Assembly (NCBI GenBank): GCA_964517435.1 | Contig: CAZFEC010000002.1 | Location: 98,206-162,205 of the forward strand | Length of the DNA stretch: 64,000 nucleotides | Source of the DNA: BS150m-G50 sp964517435 | GTDB taxonomy: Bacteria; CAIWAD01; BS150m-G50 | Reading direction: 5' to 3' | Shown: piece by piece, positions 24,665-32,830 of the stretch | Layout of the letters: the number at the start of each line of letters is the position of its first letter | How positions within the stretch are numbered: position 1 is the stretch's first letter | Notes under the pieces: model-generated | The model's input: the letters and a program-made list of their open reading frames with translations, nothing else | Told to the model about the DNA's origin: nothing | Databases searched by the model: none | Position numbers and translations under genes: made by a program

Positions 24665-27600
24665 TTGTTCCAGAATGAAACAGGACGACCGACCGCCGTG
24701 TATCACGCCAGCGAGACGAAACAGCATCATGCGATACTCCAACGGTTGAAGAGGCTCAGGCCGCTTCTCCCATGGCTGCTGCTCTGCGGTTGCCTCGTCT
24801 GGGGCCTACCGCTACCGGCCGCGGCCAGGCAGTCTGACGGTGCAGCCGCTTCCCTGTCAACCGGCAGCGGCCGTCTGATAGATCCCGTCCTCTCACCGCT
24901 ACCGGGAGAATACCTCCTGACCGCGTCGACATCGACCCTCCGCATTCAGGCCGCCGGTGTATCACAAACCGTGCTGGGACGAAGCGGCCGCGACTGGGTC
25001 ATCCGATTGCGTTATCCCCCCGGAATCGCTCCCTTTCGCATTCTGCCGCAAGCGGATACCACGCCTCCTTCCAGGGAAGAATGTGATATCCAGCCCGCAG
25101 TGTTGCCAGGCGGCACGCTGTTCCGAATCGGGGTCGCCCGGGAGGGAGTGTATCACATTACATACGAGGAGCTCGTAGAGGCGGGTCTGGAACCGGGCGA
25201 GCTGTCCGACCCTGATCGTATCGGCCTCTGGAACAACGGCGGGCCGGTACCGTTGCGGGTGATCGGGGATGAGGACGGCGTTTTCGCCACCGGCGACGCT
25301 CTGGAGTTCTGGGGTGAAGAGCCGCTCTGTCTGCTGTCGAACGCGGGCGCGGACCTCCGGCGCGATCCCTTTGCCCCCTGGAACATCTATTATCTGTACG
25401 ACGGCACGACGCCTCCGCTGCGGATGATCGAGGAATCCGGCGAAGTGGTCGAGGTGGATCCGCTCAGTTATTATCCGCTGGAGTATTTCACGACGACGAG
25501 CCGCTTTGAGGAGGATAATTACTTTGATCGCCTGGTCGTCGCCGACAGCGAACTGGAGCTGGATCACCTCTTCTTCGACAGCGGTACCCGAGCGCTGGAA
25601 ACCTCGCAATACCAGTTTGCACTGCCGGGGATCTGGAACGGCAGTCCCCGGCCGGCGCAGATCCGGGCTGGATTGCGCGGGCAGTCTTTCTCGACGGAAG
25701 CCAACCCGGACGGCGGCATCCATCGCGCCTGGATCTATGTCAACGATCACACCGTCCCGGAGCTGGATGCGGGGTCTCCGGTGGAGGGTGATTACCTCTG
25801 GCGCGAGCAGGAATACATCGAAGTCACTACCGGCACCGAGAATCCTTTCCATGCACACTATCTGGCGGAAGCGAACGAACTCATGCTGCTGGTGCCGGGT
25901 GATACCCCCGCCGGTTCCGACAACCGGGTCCTGCTGGATTATTACGAGATAACTTATCAACGCGACCTGATCGCCCGGGAGGACGAGCTGCTGATCACGC
26001 TCGATCCGGCTGACGGCGTCCCGACCGGAGAGATCGTCGATTTCAGGGTAGAGGGATTTCAGCGGGAGGACATCCGCGTCTATCGCAGCGACGGCTCACT
26101 GCTGACCAACGCCGAGATCCGGCCGGCCGGCGAGGGCTACTTCCGCTGCCATTTCCAGGATGAACTGACCGGGCCGGTTTACTACCGGGTGCTGACGACG
26201 GAACGATTGCAGACTGTTGATTGTATCACGCGGGTTGATCCCCTCCCGACTTTCAGCTACTCGCCCGCCACCCTCGATTGCGATTACCTGGTGATCGTTC
26301 CCGATTCGCTGCTAACGCACGGTAACAGCGATTCCCTGCAGCTCTGGCTGGAGCAGCACCCCGGGGAATTCGATCCGTTTCGGGTGCTGCCGGCTTCACG
26401 CGTTTACGATTGGTTCAGCCAGGGACGCTTCTCTCCCTACGCGATCCGGGACCTGCTGCAGTACGGTCTGCATTACTGGGAGCGATTTCCCCGCTACCTG
26501 CTGCTGGCCGGTGACGGCAGCGACGAACAGCGGATCGTCGCCGCGACCGGTCAGCCGCTGCTGCCGGTCCAGTTCCGGTTCGCCACCGACTGGGGAGCGA
26601 CCGTCACCGAACACTGGTTCGGGCAGCTGACCGCGGATCAGATTCCTGATGTGCTGGTGGGGCGGCTGCCCGCTTCTTCCGCGGAGGAGCTGAGCGCCAT
26701 GCTGGCCAAGCTGCTGACCTATCAGGCCGCGGCGGGAGGTGCCTGGCAGAACCGCCTACTGTTCGTCTCCGGTATCGGCGGCGTCGGTGAACTCACCTTC
26801 GAGGAACAGACCGCCACCCTGATCCAGAACTGGATTTCCCCCCGTTACTTCGTAGAACGGCTGGAAACGAATAACATATTTTCGCCCTTCTTCGGCGGTA
26901 CGGAACAGCTGCTCACCTACCTGGACAACGGCGTGGCGCTGGCCAGCTACAACGGCCACGGCGGCGGTGCCATCTGGTCGGACAACAATCTCTTCCGCGA
27001 CGAGGATGTTCTACGTCTGCAGAACGGACAGACGTTGCCCTTCATCACCAACTTCACCTGTTACATCAACGCCTTCGAGAGCGGGGTGACGCTGGGCGAG
27101 CAACTGCTGACCGCCCCGGAGCAGGGCGCGATCGGAACGTTGGGCTGCAGCGCGCTCTCCTTCTTCCTCAGCGGCAACGAACTGGCGCAATATTTCTACT
27201 ACAGCCTGCTGAACCAGCCGCGGCAGCCGGTCGGCGAAGCGATGTTCAACGCGGTGATCACTTTCCATTCCCTCTACGCGGAGGAACTGGCGGAACCGAC
27301 CGAGCAGGGTGCGATCATCAGGTCGCTGCTCAACAGTATGAACATCCTCGGCGATCCGGCGCAGCACCTGCACCTGCCGCAGCCGGCGCCGACACCGGTA
27401 CTGTCGCCGGCGGCGGGCTGGCCCGGGGAGTCCCTCCAAGGCGGCTGGTCCACGGTGACCACTTCGCAACAGGGACTGGCCAAGTTCTACAATAACGTAT
27501 CACAGCCGCTGTTGCGCGGCGCCTCCCCGTTGTATCACGCCGCGGAGGACGAACTGCTGCCGTTGGGCGAGGGCGACTTCGAGCTGGCTTCCGTTTTCCC

Positions 27601-29377
27601 CGATTCCTGTCCCGGTGGTACGCCCGGCCAGGTTCGCTGGCTCGCGTTCAGCGACGATCCCCATGACGCCTGCAACGCGCTGACCCCGTTCTTCTACAGC
27701 GACAGCCTGGCGACTCCCTACCTATGGGGAACCGGCACCGTGCCGGCGGAGGTAACCACCGCCACCCCGTTCACTTTCGCGGCTAATTGCGCCGCGGCCG
27801 ATTCGCTGCTGGAACTCGCAGTCGATTTGACGGTGCTCGATACGTTGGCGGTTCCCTGCGATCAGTTCAGCGAGCTGCTGCTGCCTGATCCCGACAATCC
27901 GATTCATTACCAGGGCACGACGGAGTACGGGCCCTATCCGGCCGGTTTCATGCTCACCTATTTCTTCGTGACGGAGGATCTGGACGGTAATCGTGATACA
28001 ACCACCACGACCTGGCAGGAGGTGCTGCCGCTGCTGCCCGACGCCCGGCTGACTGCTGTATTCACCTCCCCTGCATCAGGAGGGGGCTGCCGGGTGCTGC
28101 TGACGAACGCCGGCAACAGCGCTGCCGACGATCTGCCGTTGCGCCTGTCCCTCTCCGTCGATTCGGTCCAATGGCAGACAGCCGCGGAAATCACGCTACC
28201 CCGGCTGGACGCGGACGCCGACACCAGCGTCAGCCTGGATTTGCCGGTGGTGAACTACGGCTGGCTGCGGTTCGACCTGGATCCGGACTCACTGGTGGCG
28301 GATGGCGATCGTACCAACAACAGGCTGATACTGGCGGCAACCGTGCGCTACTACGGTGTCAGCAGCGAGTTGGGAACGCATGACGGCGCCGCGCACGCCG
28401 TGATACAACTGGATACGCAGACCAGGCTGGAGATCCTGCCGGAAGAGATGCCTCCCGGTCTGAGCGGGGTGCTGGAAGTGGAAGAGCAGGGCGCCGCACT
28501 GCCGCAACCGGATCTGACTCTCGCCACCGTGCTCTACCGGGTGGAAGGGATAGATCTGCCGGAGACGGTACCGCTGCACTGGACCTGGGTACTTCCGGCG
28601 GACAGCGCCCAGGTGTCGTCCCACGCCCTGGCCGACCGCTGGCAGAGCGGCTGGCTCCGCTGTGAGGAACTGACACAGGAAACGAGCGCTGACAGCGTAC
28701 AGCTGACGGCGATCACGAGCACTATCTGCGGCGCGGTTCCCGGCGACGCCATCGATGACGACCGGCCGCGGTTGGAGGTCTCGGTGGAGAACCAGGTGCT
28801 GACCGACGGCGGTTTTGTATCACGTGAACCGACCTTTACCGTATATATGAGCGACCGTAACGGCATCGATCCGGATGGACTCACCGCCCTGATTGACGGT
28901 ACGCCGCTCGATCCGGCGGCGATTCATCTCGACAGCGGCAACGATCTCGCCGCTCTGGGAGTGGCGCTCAAACCGGACCTGACCGGGTTGCACCCCGATT
29001 CACTGCACACGCTGGTCGTCGGTGCGCAGGACCTTTGCGGCAACCGCGACAGCCTGGTCACCCGTTTCCGCATCGCGTCCGATCTCGCGATCGAATATTT
29101 CGGCAACTACCCCAATCCCTTTGCCGAGGAGACGCTGTTTATCTTCAATCTCACCGATCTCACCGACCGGATCGAGCTGGACATTTTCACACCGGCGGGA
29201 CGGCGTATCCGCCGCCTGACCCGGCAGGGGCCGTTGATCAACTACGCGGAGATACACTGGAACGGGCGTGATGAGTACTACCGCGCCGTCGCCAACGGCG
29301 TCTACTTCTATCGTATCACGGCCTGGCAGGGGGAGAACAAGGTCACCTGCACCGGCAAAGCGGCGAGGATAAGATGA
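24665..29377 (+). CDS. PorU-like C25 peptidase, probable type IX secretion sortase
   Basis: 1570 residues from a TTG at 24665 with GAGG upstream; another TTG at 24746 would put the signal peptide (KRLRPLLPWLLLCGCLVWGLP) right at the start. A TTGACA at 24628 with a weak -10 at 24651 would favour the later start. A long N-terminal beta region is followed by the C25 domain (about 535-880) with catalytic His in NGHGGG near residue 763 and Cys in NFTCYINAFE near residue 797. Beta-sandwich domains follow, then a C-terminal sorting-type domain (GNYPNPFAEETLFIF...GVYFYRIT). Length, architecture and the coupled PorV-like gene fit PorU, the sortase that cleaves T9SS signals and attaches cargo. It could instead be a gingipain-like cargo. 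Eight exact GTGATACA octamers lie inside the gene. Confidence 0.8.
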   Translation: MFQNETGRPTAVYHASETKQHHAILQRLKRLRPLLPWLLLCGCLVWGLPLPAAARQSDGAAASLSTGSGRLIDPVLSPLPGEYLLTASTSTLRIQAAGVSQTVLGRSGRDWVIRLRYPPGIAPFRILPQADTTPPSREECDIQPAVLPGGTLFRIGVAREGVYHITYEELVEAGLEPGELSDPDRIGLWNNGGPVPLRVIGDEDGVFATGDALEFWGEEPLCLLSNAGADLRRDPFAPWNIYYLYDGTTPPLRMIEESGEVVEVDPLSYYPLEYFTTTSRFEEDNYFDRLVVADSELELDHLFFDSGTRALETSQYQFALPGIWNGSPRPAQIRAGLRGQSFSTEANPDGGIHRAWIYVNDHTVPELDAGSPVEGDYLWREQEYIEVTTGTENPFHAHYLAEANELMLLVPGDTPAGSDNRVLLDYYEITYQRDLIAREDELLITLDPADGVPTGEIVDFRVEGFQREDIRVYRSDGSLLTNAEIRPAGEGYFRCHFQDELTGPVYYRVLTTERLQTVDCITRVDPLPTFSYSPATLDCDYLVIVPDSLLTHGNSDSLQLWLEQHPGEFDPFRVLPASRVYDWFSQGRFSPYAIRDLLQYGLHYWERFPRYLLLAGDGSDEQRIVAATGQPLLPVQFRFATDWGATVTEHWFGQLTADQIPDVLVGRLPASSAEELSAMLAKLLTYQAAAGGAWQNRLLFVSGIGGVGELTFEEQTATLIQNWISPRYFVERLETNNIFSPFFGGTEQLLTYLDNGVALASYNGHGGGAIWSDNNLFRDEDVLRLQNGQTLPFITNFTCYINAFESGVTLGEQLLTAPEQGAIGTLGCSALSFFLSGNELAQYFYYSLLNQPRQPVGEAMFNAVITFHSLYAEELAEPTEQGAIIRSLLNSMNILGDPAQHLHLPQPAPTPVLSPAAGWPGESLQGGWSTVTTSQQGLAKFYNNVSQPLLRGASPLYHAAEDELLPLGEGDFELASVFPDSCPGGTPGQVRWLAFSDDPHDACNALTPFFYSDSLATPYLWGTGTVPAEVTTATPFTFAANCAAADSLLELAVDLTVLDTLAVPCDQFSELLLPDPDNPIHYQGTTEYGPYPAGFMLTYFFVTEDLDGNRDTTTTTWQEVLPLLPDARLTAVFTSPASGGGCRVLLTNAGNSAADDLPLRLSLSVDSVQWQTAAEITLPRLDADADTSVSLDLPVVNYGWLRFDLDPDSLVADGDRTNNRLILAATVRYYGVSSELGTHDGAAHAVIQLDTQTRLEILPEEMPPGLSGVLEVEEQGAALPQPDLTLATVLYRVEGIDLPETVPLHWTWVLPADSAQVSSHALADRWQSGWLRCEELTQETSADSVQLTAITSTICGAVPGDAIDDDRPRLEVSVENQVLTDGGFVSREPTFTVYMSDRNGIDPDGLTALIDGTPLDPAAIHLDSGNDLAALGVALKPDLTGLHPDSLHTLVVGAQDLCGNRDSLVTRFRIASDLAIEYFGNYPNPFAEETLFIFNLTDLTDRIELDIFTPAGRRIRRLTRQGPLINYAEIHWNGRDEYYRAVANGVYFYRITAWQGENKVTCTGKAARIR

Positions 29378-30417
29378 TACGCGCTTCCGCCCCGCAACCG
29401 CGGTATCGATCTGCCCGCTGGCTCGCTGCGATCGCGTGCGGTCTGCTGTTGGCGCTGACGGCGCCGGCCGGCGCCGGAGAGTACGCGGCGGATTACTTAG
29501 ACTACGGCGCCGACGCCCGCGGTCTCGCGCTGGGAGCCGCCTGCACAGCGCTGTGCGACGACGCCACTGCTTTCTACTGGAACCCGGCGCGCCTGGCGTA
29601 TGTCTCCAGCCTCGAAGTGGCCTTCATGTACGCATCGCAGTTCGGCAGTTTCCGGGAACCGCTGGGCTACTACTTCTACCTGGGCGGCGCGCTGCCGCTG
29701 GGTGAAGCCACCCTGGCCGTGAATATCCTGCGTTTCGCCGTCAACGACATTCCCCGCTATCCCGCCTACCCGGACGACGAGTACAGCGTGGCACAGCGAG
29801 CCGCGGCCATCCACGCCCGGGGCGGCTCACCGGACGGTTGGTTCGAGGATCGCGAACAGGCGCTGTTTCTCTCCTTCGCGAAGATGAACCGCTTCAACCT
29901 CGACCTCGGCTGGCTCTACTTCAACATCCCGCTGGAGATTCCTTTCGGCGGCAACGTCAAGCTGTTGACCCAGCAGCTCGACAACGCTTCCGCGCGCGGT
30001 ATCGGACTCGACGCCGGTATCAGTATCAAGGCCGATTTCGCGGACGTGATGGCGCACTACGATATCGGTGCTCTCACTTTTGCCGTGGCGTTGTCCGATC
30101 TCACCCGCACCGGCCTGGATTGGGATAGCAAGGTGGATGCTGTACGGCCCGGCCTGCGCCTGGCCGGCGCCTGGGAAGTACCGCTGGGCAAGGTCGATTT
30201 CCGGGTGGCGCGCGAAGTGGCCTACAAGTACGCTAATCGCTACCGGCACGGTCTGGAAGTGGTCTATGACGATATGGTCGCGTTGCGGGCCGGCTATGAC
30301 CACGACCGGCCCGCCTGCGGCGCCGGCTTCCGCTGGCAGGCCTGGGAGTTCGACTACGCTTTTCTGACCGCGGAAGCGGGACCGATACACCGAATCAGCG
30401 GCAGCTACCGGTTCTGA
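29374..30417 (+). CDS. porV: PorV/UPF0164-family outer-membrane barrel
   Basis: 347 residues, start overlapping the upstream stop by an ATGA. A signal peptide (about 1-33) is followed by DARGLALGAACTALCDDATAFYWNPARLAY, the typical opening of PorV/PorQ-type FadL-like barrels, and a beta-rich body that ends in an aromatic residue (SGSYRF), as outer-membrane barrels do. PorV is the shuttle/acceptor that presents T9SS cargo to PorU. The direct coupling to the PorU-like gene supports that role; separating PorV from PorQ or PorP relatives needs a phylogeny. Confidence 0.78.
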   Translation: MIRASAPQPRYRSARWLAAIACGLLLALTAPAGAGEYAADYLDYGADARGLALGAACTALCDDATAFYWNPARLAYVSSLEVAFMYASQFGSFREPLGYYFYLGGALPLGEATLAVNILRFAVNDIPRYPAYPDDEYSVAQRAAAIHARGGSPDGWFEDREQALFLSFAKMNRFNLDLGWLYFNIPLEIPFGGNVKLLTQQLDNASARGIGLDAGISIKADFADVMAHYDIGALTFAVALSDLTRTGLDWDSKVDAVRPGLRLAGAWEVPLGKVDFRVAREVAYKYANRYRHGLEVVYDDMVALRAGYDHDRPACGAGFRWQAWEFDYAFLTAEAGPIHRISGSYRF

Positions 30418-30442
30418 ATCGCTTATGAATGAGAGAGAATTG

Positions 30443-30922
30443 ATGAGCAATGAAAAGAGCATGCGTCCTACCGGCTGCGGCAGCCTACCCTCGATCATAT
30501 GTCTGATCGGGCTGTTTGCCGCGGGCATTCAGACAGCAGTCGCCGTTGAATACAATGACGGAGTGGCCGCCTACAACTCCCGCGACTACGCCGGTGCCAT
30601 CGCGCTTTTCCAGCAGCTTCTTACGGAGGATCCCACCCCGGGCCTGGAGGACAATATCCACTTCTGGCTGGGTGAAGCGCATTTCGCGCGCGGTGAACTG
30701 CTGCCAGCCCTCGCAAGCTTTGAACGGGTTTTCGCCGTACCCGCCGCCAACAAGCGTACCGATGCCCTCATCAAAATCGCCATCTGTTACCAACAGCTGG
30801 GGATGACCGACGCCGGTTGCGCCGTTCTGAGTTCGCTCGACCGCCTCCACCGGGAGTCATCCGCGCTGGCCAAGCGGGACCGGGTGCGGCAACGCCTGTG
30901 CAATCAAACCTACACGGAATGA
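30443..30922 (+). CDS. Exported TPR protein
   Basis: About 159 residues from the ATG at 30443, which has a GAGAG site; ATG 30425 is an alternative. A hydrophobic segment (SIICLIGLFAAGIQTAVA) is followed by three tetratricopeptide-like repeats starting EYNDGVAAYNSRDYAGAIALFQQLL, similar to CpoB/YbgF-type periplasmic TPR proteins. It lies 25 bases after the PorV-like gene and just before an M23 peptidase, so it may assist an envelope complex. No more precise role can be read. Confidence 0.75.
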   Translation: MSNEKSMRPTGCGSLPSIICLIGLFAAGIQTAVAVEYNDGVAAYNSRDYAGAIALFQQLLTEDPTPGLEDNIHFWLGEAHFARGELLPALASFERVFAVPAANKRTDALIKIAICYQQLGMTDAGCAVLSSLDRLHRESSALAKRDRVRQRLCNQTYTE

Positions 30923-30935
30923 TCCCTCTCCGCTG

Positions 30936-32792
30936 ATGAACGTATCACACAAGTCCGGGCGCCGGCATCGCTGGTTGCTCCTCAGCCTGTCGCTGCTCCT
31001 GGTGGATTCGCTACCGCTTGCCGCCGCGGAACTGCTGCTGCCGTGCAACTACCGGATCATCACCTCCGGATTTGGCGATTCCCGGGTGACTCACTTTCAC
31101 GCCGGTGTCGATATCTCCACCGCGGGACGCGACAGTGCCGCTCTGGTGGCGATCGACGACGGTTTTGTCTCACGGTTGAAGGTCAGGCACGGGGGCTACG
31201 GTCGGGCTTTGTATCTCGACACCGACGCCGGCCTGCGGGCGGTTTACGCTCATCTCAGCGGCTACAACGCCCGGATTGATTCGCTCATCCTGCTGGAACA
31301 GCTGCGCTGGTGCGACTATGAAGTTGAGCTACATCTGGCGCCGGGTGAGTTGCCGGTTCAACGCGGTGACACCCTGGGTTGGAGCGGCCAATCCGGTTGC
31401 GGGCCCTCGCATCTGCATTTCGAATTACGCACTGCGGACGACATTGCACTGAACCCGCAATGCTTCTACCCGCAACTTACCGCGGCGGTGCCACCGGTTG
31501 CCGCGGCGCTGCTGATCACTCCCTGCCGCGCGACCAGCCGTCTGAACGGCTTTCCGCTGCCTTTGGTACTGGAGGCCGGTGATCGCTTCAGCTGCAGCGG
31601 TCCGGTTGGGATTTACTTCCAGGCCTGGCAGTACAGTCTCAACGACCACTTCCCTGACGGTGACCCGTCACTGCCGGCGGCGGAAACCACGCTGCTTTTC
31701 GACCGGACCCGCCTCGGCTTCAGTAACGACAGCCTCAATTTTGAAACCAACGGCTGGGAGTGGGTGCATCCTTCCGCGCTGGGAGACGGATGGCGGCTAT
31801 TGGGCGCCGGTAACCTGCTGCAGCGGGAAACGCTGCCACCGCCATGTCACACCCTGTCCGATTCGGCCCGGCTCAACCTGGTGGTCGCCAGTCCGCTGGG
31901 ATTAACCGACTCCCTCACCTGTCTTGTATCACAATCGTACCGGGCTGCACTACCCTGGCCGGACGACAGTCTGCTCTTCCACAACGGCTGGATCGTGGTG
32001 GGACCGGCGGCGCTCCCCGTCCGGGCGACGCTGACGGCGTTCGAGGTCGTGGAACTGCCCGCGGGCTTTCGTCAACTGATTCCCCGCGAACCGGGTGTGA
32101 TACAAACCGGTCTCGCCGGTGCGGAAACACTGCTGCATCTGCCGGCCGGCTGGGAAGGCGGGCTGGACGATTGCGGTCCCTGGCGGTTGGAGTCGACTTC
32201 GCCCCGCCGGAGATCCACGCTGTTCCGGTTCACCGAGTCGGGCGATGAATCCGCCGAGTCGGGCGATAAATCCGCCGAGTCGAGCGATGAATCCGCCAAG
32301 TCGGGTGAAGAACTCACGCTGGATCCGGCAGCAGTGGTCCTGGCTTCACCCTTGCGTCTGATTCTGACCGGCCCGGAACAACGCGATTGGCTCTATCGCG
32401 AGCAGAATGGCCGCTGGCAGCCGCTGGACTGCGAAAGAGACACGGTCGCCGGCAATCTGAGTTGCCTCATCCAACGCAGCGGACGCTTTGCCGGCCTCTC
32501 CGATCCGCTGCCGCCCGGTCTGGTATTTCGCCATCCCTCCCGGCGTGATACACTGGTCAAACGCGCTCAAATGGTCCGCATCCAGGTCACCGATGACCTG
32601 AGCGGCATCGGGACCTTCAGTTGCTGGGTGGATTCCTGCGAGGTCTACCCGGAGTACGACGCCGACCGCGATCGCCTCTTCTTCCGCCACGACGCCAGGA
32701 TCAACCCCGGGTCGCACCAGCTGCGGGTGGTCGCCGCGGACCGGGCCGGCAACCGGCGCGAGCGCACTCTGCGGTATCAGTTGCTGGATTAA
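30936..32792 (+). CDS. M23-family (LytM-type) metallopeptidase with large C-terminal region
   Basis: 618 residues. A signal peptide (about 1-32) is followed directly by an M23 peptidase domain (35-190) with the zinc-binding HFHAGVD and the HLHFE motif, so it should be active on peptidoglycan cross-links. Behind it are about 430 residues of beta-rich sequence without a recognised family, split by an acidic Ser/Glu/Asp stretch made of 21-base repeats (about residues 434-458). The gene ends converging with ptsI. It holds three exact octamers (31925, 32097, 32545) and a one-mismatch copy at its start (30941). The role in the T9SS/envelope cluster is inferred from position. Confidence 0.85.
   Translation: MNVSHKSGRRHRWLLLSLSLLLVDSLPLAAAELLLPCNYRIITSGFGDSRVTHFHAGVDISTAGRDSAALVAIDDGFVSRLKVRHGGYGRALYLDTDAGLRAVYAHLSGYNARIDSLILLEQLRWCDYEVELHLAPGELPVQRGDTLGWSGQSGCGPSHLHFELRTADDIALNPQCFYPQLTAAVPPVAAALLITPCRATSRLNGFPLPLVLEAGDRFSCSGPVGIYFQAWQYSLNDHFPDGDPSLPAAETTLLFDRTRLGFSNDSLNFETNGWEWVHPSALGDGWRLLGAGNLLQRETLPPPCHTLSDSARLNLVVASPLGLTDSLTCLVSQSYRAALPWPDDSLLFHNGWIVVGPAALPVRATLTAFEVVELPAGFRQLIPREPGVIQTGLAGAETLLHLPAGWEGGLDDCGPWRLESTSPRRRSTLFRFTESGDESAESGDKSAESSDESAKSGEELTLDPAAVVLASPLRLILTGPEQRDWLYREQNGRWQPLDCERDTVAGNLSCLIQRSGRFAGLSDPLPPGLVFRHPSRRDTLVKRAQMVRIQVTDDLSGIGTFSCWVDSCEVYPEYDADRDRLFFRHDARINPGSHQLRVVAADRAGNRRERTLRYQLLD
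32235..32309 (+). repeat. 21-bp tandem repeat inside the M23 peptidase gene
   Basis: Three full units of GAGTCGGGCGATGAATCCGCC with one or two changes each (32235-32255, 32256-32276, 32277-32297) and a partial fourth. Each unit encodes ESGDESA or a close variant, giving an acidic linker. The unit is a multiple of three, so copy-number change would keep the frame. Confidence 0.85.
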
Positions 32793-32830
32793 TGGGGATT
32801 GTCGACGGTCCGGCTGTGCCCGCCGCCTCT

